A DNA stretch of 64,000 bases from positions 49,913,482 through 49,977,481 of the forward strand of contig OY986439.1 of assembly GCA_963920525.1 (NCBI GenBank). Reading direction: 5' to 3'. The DNA comes from Dichetophora obliterata. Its lineage: Eukaryota; Arthropoda; Insecta; Diptera; Sciomyzidae. Below are positions 53,850 through 64,000 of the stretch, piece after piece. Below the pieces are notes generated by a model. It was not told the origin of the DNA and searched no databases. It saw only the letters and a program-made list of their open reading frames with translations. Position 1 is the stretch's first letter. Each line of letters starts with the position of its first letter. The position numbers and the translations under genes are program-made.

Positions 53850-54220
53850 AAAAAAAATATTTTTGCCATAAAATGCTTAATATCTCCTTTCCAACATGGT
53901 TTTGTACCTGGTCGATCAACGATAACAAACCTTACTTTATTTACGGAATATTGTTTTTCTGCCTTTCAAAAGGTATATCAAGTTGACTCAATATACACTG
54001 ATTTCTCAAAGGCCTTTGACAGGGTTTCTCATGATATTTTAATAAAAAAATTAGCGAAAATAGGTTTCCATTCTAACTTATTAAGATTGTTTGAGTTATA
54101 TTTGAGTGACAGGTTAAGCCATGTTTGCATTGAAAATGAACTATCTAGACCATTTGTAGCTTCTTCTGGTGTTCCTCAAGGAAGCATACTGGGTCCATTA
54201 TTTTTTATTATATTTATAAA
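53850..54220 (+). pseudogene. Jockey-like LINE reverse transcriptase, 5' part
   Basis: The frame contains QHGFVPGRSTITNL, then motif A (VDSIYTDFSKAFDRVSHDIL), then motif B (SSGVPQGSILGPLFFIIFI). It stops at 54220, where the Helitron inserted, and resumes at 56941 in the same frame. The LINE is 5' truncated here. Confidence 0.88.
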
Positions 54221-56940
54221 CTAGCTGATAAACCCGGTGTTACTCGAGAGTCATTTATATAAACATTTTAATATACACTTCTAGATTAAATGTTTTTTAT
54301 ATTCTGGAATAATGTAAAACATGTCGAATTTTAAATATTTTTAAGCTACCGTTAGAAAGGTAATTGAACGTAATTAAATCCAAAATTTTTGTTGTTGGTG
54401 GTTCCATCTCTTGCGGTGAGCTAATTAAATTCAAAGAAGGGGTACGAAAAATATATTTTAAAAATTAAAAATAGTTTTTATATGTATTGTACTTACAGAC
54501 CTATTTTGGAAACTTGATAATAGTCAAACAGTATTTTTATTATTTGTTTGTGTTTGTTGTAAGTTTTTTATTTCAAAACAAAATTTGAAGTTCAAAAATA
54601 ATAAATGTTGATAAAAATTGTGAGCTGCTTTTCAGATATTGACAATTTCATTAAAAAATGTTGTTTTTGAGCTTCAAATTTTGTTTTGAAATAAAAAATT
54701 ACAACAAACACAAACAAATAATAAAAATACTGGTTGACTTTTATCAAGTTTCCAGAATAGGGCTCTTAATCATAAAGCTAGCAAAATTACCTTTTCAACA
54801 ATATAAAAATTATGGTGGGACTCAAAGCGTCCTTGAGATATGGACATTTAAACATCTAAACAAATATTTATGTGTATTAAAAAATATATTGCACTTTTTA
54901 CAAAAAAATTTTAATGAAATATATTAAAAACAGCGGAGATATTGGTATTAAAAGTAAAAACTTTAATTTTCATATAATTTTTTCTCATTATTAGCTATCA
55001 ATATTTTATGAAAAACTCGTTGTAGTTAAATGATTGTACTAAAATTAATATTGGCTGGGTTTTTTTCATGGGAGATCAGGATCATATCATTGCATTTGCA
55101 AGCAAAGCAAAAAGAACAAAAAATCCAGCAAGTAAGCTGGACATTTAAATTGATCCAATTCTATGTTTTTGAGTGTTGAAAGCGCAACTGTAAAGGTAGA
55201 CAACACTTAGCCGTTATTGACGGCTAGATGACGCTGCGACTGAAAAAACTGGCAGTACTGCATTATTTGACATTTTCAAAGTTTGATAGCAATAGCATTT
55301 TCGCAAAAAATTTCGCAAAACTTATCTGCTAGATACATAAAAACACCAGATATTAGAAAATCTGGTATATATAGCAGAAAATAGAGCCACCTGTCTGTAA
55401 TCTCAAACGTGTGGGATTAAATTTGAAGAAACTTTGAGTAGACATCATTCGGCTATTCATCGCAAAGTGTATAGTTTGTACCCACAGAACTTACAAATGT
55501 GGTGCCATCTTGGGGTGGGGAGGCAAAAACCTCAGTAGATTACTATAAGGAAGATAAATTCAAAATAAACAAAAATGTTCGTAATCAGGGGAGAGGAGGG
55601 TAAACCACACAGCGACCAATTTCGTACAGCAGCGTTTCTAAGGAAAAACTCTAATAACATATGTTTTTCCTTATCACACCCATTCTTTTAGTAGTGTTAC
55701 GCAATCTCGCAAGTTATTGCATCAGTCTGCGCCATCGTTTCGCTGCGAGTAAATGTGACGTGATTTTGCGCTTGCGGTTATAATATTTTGACGCCAGAAA
55801 ATTGTTAACAAATTGTTAACAGAAATTTTTAACAAAACATTGTTAAAAATTTTTTTCTTTTTTAATCTGTTAAATAAAAATCTTTTATTTAAAAATGTTG
55901 TTTTATTTGTATATAAAATATCTTTATTCATACTATATGAATCCTTCTAATTATGTGCGGAATTTAGGGAACAATGTACGAAATTAGTCGCAAGTGTCGG
56001 GTAATTTCGTACACACAACATTTAATAATTTCTATTTCTTTACACTATATTAGTAATAATATTTGAGACGTTCAAATTATATTGAGAATTTCAAAACAAG
56101 TCTCAGTTGTATAAATTGTCTGATATGAAAAAAATAGAATTTTAGCCATAACTTTTGATTGGAAAAAGATATTGAGGTAATTTTCTCACATAAATTATTT
56201 TTGAGATTTGACTTTTTTGTAAAAAATATAAAAACAACATTTTGGAAAAATTTAATTTCGCGAAAAAAATCAAGGATCCACCCTTGTTGTTTTGATGACA
56301 AAAACAGTCAAATATTTTTGGGCTTAGCTGGAAGCATTTTTGCAAACAAATGCTATGTCATATGAAAGGTAGCCAGATGTGCAATTTTTAATTGATTTCA
56401 TTTTTACAACAACAACAATTTTTGAGTCATTTTTTGAGTAAAAAGTCAATATTTTGGACCTTTTTTGACATAATCATAAAACATATACACACTGACTTAA
56501 CAGTACAGTTCAACCTATTTTGGTGAAGTGTTTTTATTGAACTTTTGAACAAAAAAAAATTTTAATGAAATATATTAATGGACAGCGGAGATATTTGCAT
56601 CGAAAAACCAAACTTTGATTTTCAAGTCGTGTTTTTCTCATTTTTAGGTAACGATGTTTTATGAAAAAGTCGTACTGAAAATTTCTCCAATTTTCAAGAT
56701 AACAAAAATTTTTGTAAATTAAATACACAAAAAACTCCGATAGTAAAAAAATTACAATAACAAAATTACCGTTAGTTGAAAAATTTCTTAGGGGGCGTGG
56801 CAAAAACTAAGTATGTAACATTTTAAGTTGGGATGAACTTAATATGTTTACCTAGTTTGAGCGAAATCCGTTGAGCCGTTTAGATTTGTATAAAGGCCAA
56901 ACAAACAAAGAAACAGAAAATGAGTTTTATTTACTATAGA
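54221..56940 (-). mobile_element. Non-autonomous Helitron, 2720 bp, inserted in a LINE
   Basis: Read on the minus strand it begins TCTATAGTAAATAAAAC at 56940 and ends GGGTTTATCAGCTAG at 54221. These are typical Helitron ends (TC start, CTRR finish). The base before is A and the base after is T, with no target duplication, as known for rolling-circle Helitrons. Removing it rejoins the LINE codons exactly. It encodes no Rep/helicase. It holds a long inverted repeat at 54497-54766 and simple AT-rich sequence, so it depends on an autonomous copy elsewhere. Confidence 0.88.
54497..54766. repeat. Inverted repeat with about 105-bp arms inside the Helitron
   Basis: Left arm about 54497-54602 and right arm about 54659-54766 match almost base for base when one is complemented (GGAAACTTGATAA, CAGTATTTTTATTATTTG and CAAAATTTGAAG are shared), around a loop of some 55 bases. 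If transcribed it would form a long hairpin RNA. Confidence 0.85.
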
Positions 56941-57950
56941 TAATATAACATCAAAAGTAAGGAATTCGCAATGTCTTCTATATGCGGGTGATCTAAAAAA
57001 TTCTATCAAAATTAGGTCATTGTTAGATGCTGTGTTACTACAATCTGACTTAAATGCTATTTTTGATTGGTGTACAAAGAATGGCCTGCTTCTAAATCAT
57101 GAAAATTGTGTGTTTTCTACTTACACTAAGTCAGTGTCTTCTTTAAAAACATCGTACCTTTTAGATAATAAATACATGGTTGAAATTCGTAAGTGAAACT
57201 AAAGACTAAAGACCTTGATTCGAGATTCACATTTATAGATCACTTGAATTACATTATACCGAAAGCATACTCGCTACTTGCGTTAGTTCGCCTTAATGGA
57301 TCAAGTTTTAAGGACCCTTATACCCTGAAGTGTCCTTATACATCAATAGTTCGATCAAAGTTGGAGCATGCATCATTTATCTGGAATCCGTTCTATGCGT
57401 CTCCCACCTTACGCCTTGAAAGAGTACAAAAAGATTTTACTCGTTTGGTTTTTAGAGCCAATAATTCTCAAATTGAAATACCATCATATAATGATTGTTG
57501 TAGTTTTATCAAATTAAAAACTCTTTAGAATAGAAGAATAATTTCATCTCTATTGTTTGTTTTTGATATTGTAAAGGGAACGGTAGATTGTCCTAACTTG
57601 CTAAAATTAATAAATTTTAATGTTCCATGGAGAACCTTAAGACACTTTGACGTGTTTTATTTAGAAACATGCAGATCAAACAATGCCTTTAACTCGCCAA
57701 TGTTTAGATATATGCTGGAGTTTAATAATTGCATGCTATGCTGCAACATTGATTTTGCAGATTCGAAAGAATCCTTAAAAGATTCTCTAAATTGTTATTA
57801 TTAAAATAATTTCAAATAAATTGTAAATTATAGTTATTATAATTAAAATTGAATTGCAACGTATTTGATATTCATCTTTATAACATATTTTATATTCCAT
57901 AGTCTGTAAGAGCTTATGTTCATTGAATAAAATAAAAAAAAAGAAAAAAT
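56941..57950 (+). pseudogene. Jockey-like LINE reverse transcriptase, 3' part with A-rich tail
   Basis: The frame resumes NITSKVRNSQCLLYAGDLK, where YAGD replaces the catalytic YADD, then AIFDWCTKNGLLLN. After a shift near 57190 it continues through LNYIIPKAYSLLALVRLN, KLEHASFIWNPFYASPTLRL and ends NCYY at 57804. The segment finishes with AATAAAATAAAAAAAAAG near 57925-57948, the expected A-rich LINE tail. The YADD change and the shift make it inactive. Confidence 0.85.
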
Positions 57951-58089
57951 ATGCCAAAATTGGAGTTTGCGGATTAACCACCTCAGGCATAGCCGCGGCA
58001 ACATTTACATGAATTAATCTTTTAAAAGTAAATGGCATTCATACATCGCTCCAAATAAATATTTCATGCGCTATTGCAAAATTTATGTT

Positions 58090-58330
58090 TTTTTTTTTAT
58101 TTTCAAAAACCAAAGGCTTAAAAAATCACCCTCTTTACAAGAGAGAATAGAGACCGGACGCTACCCTTTTAAACTGTTTTGATGGTTTATTTTGTTTTGG
58201 TAAAGGTACAATTGTTACATTTTTCATTTCTTGTGGTATTATGCTTGATTTAAAGATAGTATTGTAAATTTGCAATAAACGAAATTTAGCAGCTGATGAT
58301 AAATTTTTGAGAACTGGATAGCTTATTTTT
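58090..58330 (-). pseudogene. Small LINE reverse transcriptase scrap
   Basis: The minus strand reads LQIYNTIFKSSIIPQEMKNV then IVPLPKQNKPSK, which resembles the finger region of a LINE RT (a W/M-K-x-A-x-IVPIPK block). Frames are open only briefly. It is a different family from the copies at 53850 and 27540. Confidence 0.5.
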
Positions 58331-58656
58331 TTTTTTTTTTTTTAAGATCAAAGAACCAAGGCATGCGTCTTATACAAACAAGGTTTGGTCTTTGACCTGA
58401 AAGGAAAGGGATAGATTATTTAGAGGAATTGATTGGAACTATACGTGAATTATTTGTTAGGCGAAACAACCGCGAAAGACAATTTGAATTACTTTTTAAC
58501 CGAGGCTAGTGTTATGCGTTAACCTCGGCAAGCATTTCAAGCCCTTAGTTGTTCCATTCCTTCACATTTTCCACAATTTAGTTGTGGATTTTTAGTTTTC
58601 CATAATTTTTTTTTAAATGTAGGACAAAGAAAGAACAAATAAAGTGAAAAGAACCA

Positions 58657-58729
58657 TGCCCAAGCCCGGATTCGAACCAGGGACCTTTGGGTTGAGAGTC
58701 TAGCGCACTCTCCACTAGACTACAAAGGC
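58657..58729 (-). tRNA. tRNA-like sequence, tRNA-Glu-related, probably pseudogene or SINE head
   Basis: The 73-base minus-strand segment has a perfect A box (TAGTCTAGTGG) and a perfect B box (GGTTCGAATCC) at tRNA spacing, a T arm of five pairs, and an acceptor stem GCCTTTG/CTTGGGC with five of seven pairs. The candidate anticodon loop CTCTCAA would give CTC (Glu), but the anticodon stem (CTAGA against CCCAA) hardly pairs. The internal pol III promoter looks intact while the cloverleaf is damaged, which fits a tRNA-derived repeat. Confidence 0.6.
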
Positions 58730-58739
58730 CGACGATTTT

Positions 58740-60667
58740 AATAAAACTAGGTGTTTTCCCTTTGCAGTTACTAAAGCCATATAAATCTCTATAGAGGAAA
58801 TATTAGTTTCAATTGAACAACTCTGCAGGATCGCTAAGGGGGTATTTAACTTTAATGTTTCAACTGTTTTTGAGTTCAAGAAACTCTGAGTTGAAGTAAG
58901 TGGTCTTTTTTAACTTATTCTTACCATAATTATAATCACTTTATTCCAAATGAGTTTAGTCAAAGTGGAAGGGTTAATTTCTGATGTAAATGCATAGAAA
59001 ATTTCATCGTTCCATGAAATAATCCTCTTAAATGTTTCACATAAAACTGACATCAAAGTTTTAAATGCTTATAAAAGAGTTGGCGACGTTATTTTTGCTT
59101 AGTCTCTTCATTGAAAACGGAAACATGATGCGAAAAACTCTAAATTAAAACATTTATGAAAAAAAATTTCATTTCGAGAGAGTCTTATGCAATGCAACAT
59201 AAAAGCGAAGCCCGACAAATGATGCTTTTCAAAAAGGTTTTTTTTTTTGTAAATGGATTCAAAATGTCCTGGCTGCTGATGGAACAGTAAAATGGCACAC
59301 GCTACAATAAGGTGCACCTAGGCACTGGCACGCGCCTGCATGCTCTAGCATTTCATCATCAAGCATTTCAACGCAAATCTAATCAACGGCTTCACACATA
59401 ATCACGCAAAAGGAAAATGGGCAAAGATTTCGCATGAATGTAAAGAGCGCTAGAAAACAAAAAGTTTAAAAAGTGTAGTCATGAAGCAGTGTAATAAAAA
59501 TGCATTTAAATTGTATCACTGCTGCCCGAAGCGAAGTAAGCATTTCCATATGAAGGAGAGCAGAAAATTTCAAAAGCAACGGGAAAAATCGACCGACCCA
59601 CGCAGAACGAAAAATATATACAAAGCTTTAACTTTTGCGAAGGATGTGCAGAATGATAAAAGATTTTGCAGCACTTCATTGAGCAACAGTTTTTGAATGA
59701 AGGACCATAGCACCGCTCTCTCTCTCTCTCTCTCTCCCTATTAAGAACCTGATATGAATAATCATGAGTGCCAGCGTGAAGTGCATGAAATTGCTTTTAT
59801 GCTTCAATGAAGTTGTTGGGTTTGAAAAAAGAAAATATATAATAAAAATTTCAGGCTTTAATGTTTGCTATTGTATGTAGAGTTTTTTTATATATTCGAT
59901 ATTTTATAAATAAGGCCATGTCATGTTTGCTTAGAAGTGAGTTATTCAAATGAATTCATTATTTCCTTAAACAGTACGTTTTCTCTAATTTTATTTAAAA
60001 ATTAACTAATATACCTGGTGTTGCTGTGGAATGATTTTTTTTTAATTTTCTCTGATAAATGCAAAATTTTCTAGTAAATGAAAGCAGCAACCAAATCTGA
60101 TTTGATTTAAGGGGGCAACCTAAGTAACTCACGAAAAAAAGGCGTATTTTCAGGAATTTTTTTTTTTTTGGCTCAATGAAAATGTCAATCAAAAATCTGT
60201 AAAAAAGATTTTATAACATAAGTATTGATATACAAAATGTTATTCTTTCAAAAATTTCAATACAAAATGGTGGCTGTGCTGTTTGAAGCCGTCTATTTTT
60301 TGAAAGGGGTACATGTTCGGACACCTAATGTCCTTAATTTTTGATCTGGAACAAAAACCAAAATTAGATCATTTTTTTATATCAACAGCTATCGACACAC
60401 GTTAGGTTATTTCGATATATTGATTTTTCGTGAAATGGTGAGTGATCGAACAAAACAGCTACAATTTTCACAAAAAAAAGTCACAAAATTGTTGATAAAA
60501 CAAAAAGTAAGCAACATAAAAAAATCCAACGTGTGTCGATAGATAAAGGTATTTTGAATGTACTGCTAAAATATCAAATTGATCGGTGAACATTTGCTCG
60601 AGTTATGTGTCCAGCCGTCGCAAAAAAGTGGATTCGATAAAAACGCTTTAAAGTATGGGATTTAGGA
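58740..60667. other. Non-coding stretch
   Basis: No supported gene. A CT microsatellite lies at about 59717-59737. TATCGACACACGTTAGG near 60389 and CCAACGTGTGTCGATAG near 60527 are inverted and may bound a short decayed element. CTAATATACCTGGTGTTGCTG at about 60007 resembles the Helitron end at 54221. Confidence 0.45.
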
Positions 60668-60675
60668 GCTAGATG

Positions 60676-63600
60676 CAAGGTTGCCAGCCGAAATTCGGAA
60701 CAATTCCCACGAAAATAACCTATTTCCCACAGTAGAAGCTCAGGCGTAGTTATCGTAAGCGAAGGTGTACTCACCCTTCGAACTTTTTTTACTATAAGTT
60801 CAAAACGTAGTTATCTTAAGCGAAGGTGTACTCACCCTTCGAACATAGTGTTTAATCTAAGTCAGGCGTAGTTATCTTAAGCGAAGGTGTCCTCACTCTT
60901 CGAACGTTGCTTACTTTAAGTTCAAAACGTAGTTATCTTAAGCGAAGGTGTACTCACCCTTCGAACGTTGCTTACTTTAAGTTCAAAACGTAGTTATCTT
61001 AAGCGAAGGTGTACTCACCCTTCGAACATTGCTTACTCTAAGTTGAAAACGTAGTTATCTTAAGCGAAGGTGTACTCACCCTTCGAACGTTGCTTACTCT
61101 AAGTTCAAAACGTAGTTATCTTAAGCGAAGGTGTACTCACCCTTCGAACATAGTGTTTAATCTAAGTCAGGCGCAGTTATCTTAAGCGAAGGTGTACTTA
61201 CCCTTCGAACATAGTGTTTAATCTAAGTCAGGCGTAGTTATCTTAAGCGAAGGTGTCCTCACTCTTCGAACGTTGCTTACTTTAAGTTCAAAACGTAGTT
61301 ATCTTAAGCGAAGGTGTACTCACCCTTCGAACGTTGCTTACTTTAAGTTCAAAACGTAGTTTTCTTAAGCGAAGGTGTACTCACCCTTCGAACGTTGCTT
61401 ACTCTAAGTTCAAAACGTAGTTATCTTAAGCGAAGGTGTACTCACCCTTCGAACGTTGCTTACTTTAAGCTCAAAACGTAGTTATCTTAAGCGAAGGTGT
61501 ACTCACTCTTCGAACGTTGCTTACTCTAAGTTCAAAACGTAGTTATCCTAAGCGAAGGTGTACTCACCCTTCGAACATAGTTTTACTCTAAGCTCAGGCG
61601 TAGTTATCGTAAGCGAAGGTGTACTCACCCTTCGAACGTTGTTTACTCTAAGTCAGGCGTAGTTATCTTAAGCGAAGGTGTACTCACCCTTCGAACGTTG
61701 CTTACTCTAAGTTCAAAACGTAGTTATCATAAGCGAAGGTGTACTCACCCTTCGAACATAGTGTTTAATCTAAGTCAGGCGTAGTTATCTTAAGAGAAGG
61801 TGTCCTCTTTCTTAGAACGTTGTTTACTCTAAGTCAGGCGTAGTTATCGTAAGCGAAGGTGTACTCACCCTTCGAACTTTGTTTACTATAAGTTCAAAAC
61901 GTAGTTATCTTAAGCGAAGGTGTACTCACCCTTCGAACATAGTTTTACTCTAAGCTCAGGCGTAGTTATCATAAGCGAAGGTGTACTCACCCTTCGAACT
62001 TTGTTTACTATAAGTTCAAAACGTAGTTATTTTAAGCGAAGGTGTACTCACCCTTCGAACATAGTTTTACTCTAAGCTCAGGCGTAGTTATCGTAAGCGA
62101 AGGTGTACTCACCCTTCGAACTTTGTTTACTATAAGTTCAAAACGTAGTTATCTTAAGCGAAGGTGTACTCACCCTTCGAACATAGTTTTACTCTAAGCT
62201 CAGGCGTAGTTATCTTAAGCGAGGGTACACTCACCCTTTGAACGTTGTTTACTCTAAGGCAGGCGTAGTTATCGTAAGCGAAGGTGTCCTCACCCTTCGA
62301 ACGCTGTTTACTCTAAAATCAAAACGTAGTTATCTTAAGCGAAGGTACCTCCACCCTTCGAACATAGTTTTAATCTGAGTTCTATCATAGTCACTCACAG
62401 CGAGAGGGATCATAGCAAATAACGGAATAAATATGAATAAGCAAGGATTAATTATATCACTTTTATTTATATAATGCTTAATAATTAATAATAACTAAGT
62501 AACGTACTCATTGAGCAATAAATAAAACAAATTAAAATAATAAAGAATTACACTACAGTTTAAAACTAAAACGGTGGCTTTCTTATTTAAAACAACGGAA
62601 TCATTGGAAAATAAATTATTTTGTAAGAACCCCTGGTTTACTCACTGAGCCTACCTCAGCAAAAATCAGTAACAGCAAAAAATGTGGTTTGTGAGGTTGA
62701 AAAGCAATTCATTTTAACACAATATGATTTTTCAAAAATTTAGGTACTTATTTCTAATATCGAATAATAAAAGTGACTTCAGAATAAAAAAAAACAAAAT
62801 AAAATATATATAAAGTTTTAAAAGATAATTGTGCTTTGTGAAGTGATAAGCAGTTAATTTAACACAATATGATTTTTCATAAATTTAGGTACTTATTTTT
62901 CATATAAAATTATGTAAGTGACTAAAAAAAAATTAGACAGAATAAAATATATATAAGTTTTCAAAGATATTTGTGCTTTGTAAAGAAATAAACAATTAAT
63001 TTCAACATAATATGATTTTTAAAAAATTTAACTATTTAACTAACTATTTACAACTAAAAAACTAAAGAGATAATAGTGGTATTCAATGAACGCCATATTT
63101 GTGAATTTAATAGCGTAAGAGCGATATTTTTACAAAAGCTCATTTTGCGAGGTGCGCAGCTTACGACACAAAATCTTGGTGTTAACAGAGCATATAATGC
63201 GTAAAATGGCAACTGTGGTTTAATTTTGGTTTCAAAAGATAGTTGCTGACCAATGGATTCGATAAGTAAACTTGCAAATATTGTCTATTATTGTTTTGGT
63301 AGTACTTATATTTTTCACTTTTTTTTTTGGAATTTTAAAATAATTTTTGTAAGCTTAACGCTTGCATGCAGAAATGTCGAATTTTCAGAGAAGGTCAGAA
63401 TTATAAGGTCAGAATTTTGTTCAGAAAAGAATGCACTATTAGTTTTATGCAATTTTGTGATGTAAACTTGTTCTTAAAACAAATATGCAATTTAATCGTT
63501 TATATTAAGGGTAAGTTCAAAGATATGTATAGCGTAAACTTATATTTACTCTTCTGTATATATACGCCGATCATCGAATACTATGATTAAGATTTTGCTT

Positions 63601-63799
63601 AATTAAAGTGAAATAAAAATTTTTAAGAAAAAATTCCCCAATTCCCATGCAATTAAAAAATACCACTCTGAATTCCCACGCCAATTAAAAAATACCACGC
63701 TGAATTAAAAAATACCATGGGAGTTCCCCAAAAAAAAACTCCCAAGATCAATTAAAAATTACCACGAATGGGATTTTTCCCTCAATACTGGCAACCTTG
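60676..63799. mobile_element. 8-bp-TSD element, 3124 bp, carrying a satellite array
   Basis: CAAGGTTGCCAG and CTGGCAACCTTG are perfect 12-bp inverted ends, flanked by GCTAGATG on both sides (60668-60675 and 63800-63807). Eight-base duplications and C-A-rGGTTGCCA ends suit a hAT-type element. Subterminal sequence is rich in ATTCCCAC and TACCAC-type motifs. The interior is a 61-bp satellite (60735-62385) and AT-rich filler with short direct repeats near 62690-63010. No transposase. A 466-bp relative without the satellite is at 16776-17241. Confidence 0.85.
60735..62385. repeat. 61-bp satellite array, about 27 units
   Basis: The unit CGTAGTTATCTTAAGCGAAG...ACCCTTCGAAC...TCTAAG repeats about 27 times. 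Every unit has a dyad, CGAAGGTGTACTCACCCTTCG-type, able to form an 8-9-bp hairpin. Two variants exist, one ending GTTCAAAA and one ending GCTCAGG; at 61860-62240 they alternate as a 122-bp dimer repeated three times, a higher-order structure. Confidence 0.95.
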
Positions 63800-63807
63800 G
63801 CTAGATG

Positions 63808-64000
63808 TTACAAAGTTTGGAAAATGATTTATTCTGAAATATTTTTAACTTCTTCAAATTGCAACTAGAATTTATTACAGCCCCACTATAAATTCACGAT
63901 ATTGAAAAAAATGTATGAGAAAAATTGTAGATTTAAAAAAAAAAATATTTTTCCGATGAAATTTGAAATTTCGAAAATTTTATAATTTGGAAATTCTGAC
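63808..64000. other. Non-coding end of window
   Basis: AT-rich sequence with no supported feature. It continues the host sequence seen left of 60668. Confidence 0.4.

Noticed and set aside
1..64000. CRISPR arrays, operons, riboswitches and bacterial terminators
   Set aside because: The tandem repeats have no unique spacers, and the sequence is clearly eukaryotic (introns, pol III boxes, eukaryotic transposons).

Overview
The window looks like repeat-rich genomic DNA from a higher (brachyceran) fly. Pointers are AT-rich composition, opa-type CAG/CAA runs in coding sequence, a 66-bp intron with GTAAGC...TTTCCAG ends, and many fly-type transposons (mariner, hAT, PIF/Harbinger-like, TTAA-site MITEs, Helitron, Jockey-like LINEs). 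The species cannot be named from the sequence alone. Only two stretches look like host genes. One is a 1.54-kb internal exon on the minus strand (4606-6143). The other is a single-exon plus-strand gene (8072-12742) for a very large, low-complexity, probably secreted protein. Everything from about 12.8 kb onward is intergenic or intronic and built mostly of nested mobile elements.

Layout. 1-2990: hexanucleotide arrays of related units (AATGGT, AATAGT, AATGTT, ATTGGT). 4606-6143: unrecognised exon. 8072-12742: secreted repeat protein. 14.4-21.0 kb: a broken minus-strand gene of a transposase-like family that resembles RAG1/Transib at its C-terminus; its N-terminal half (20140-20994) and C-terminal half (14385-15395) are separated by a 4.7-kb block of foldback, TIR and tRNA-like repeats. 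21401-23357: hAT-type element with exact 8-bp target duplication. 23.7-28.7 kb: foldback repeat, Harbinger-like MITE, Jockey-like LINE fragments and an apparently intact 1287-bp mariner with a full 345-residue DD34D transposase. 28.7-33.3 kb: further TIR elements, an RNase H-bearing LINE relic and a 415-bp TTAA-flanked MITE. 33329-35145: a nearly pure 1.8-kb AACATA array. 37.6-38.9 kb: pogo/jerky-like pseudogene.

40.6-46.1 kb: MITEs of three kinds and a Helitron terminus. 47.8-52.6 kb: a 1.3-kb tandem repeat whose last copy is split at a TA by a 1985-bp element (49809-51793). That element has subterminal arrays of a palindromic unit and carries an intact two-exon gene for a 178-residue protein; it is the best candidate for an undescribed mobile system here. 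52.6-57.9 kb: a TIR element holding three tRNA-like modules, a mariner-like relic, then a Jockey-like LINE into which a 2720-bp Helitron inserted precisely between A and T, so the LINE reading frame rejoins exactly. 60676-63799: an 8-bp-TSD, 12-bp-TIR element that has amplified a 61-bp satellite to about 27 copies; a 466-bp relative without the satellite lies at 16776-17241.

The genes do not form a pathway. The window is a record of insertions into insertions, with several empty-site comparisons available inside it.
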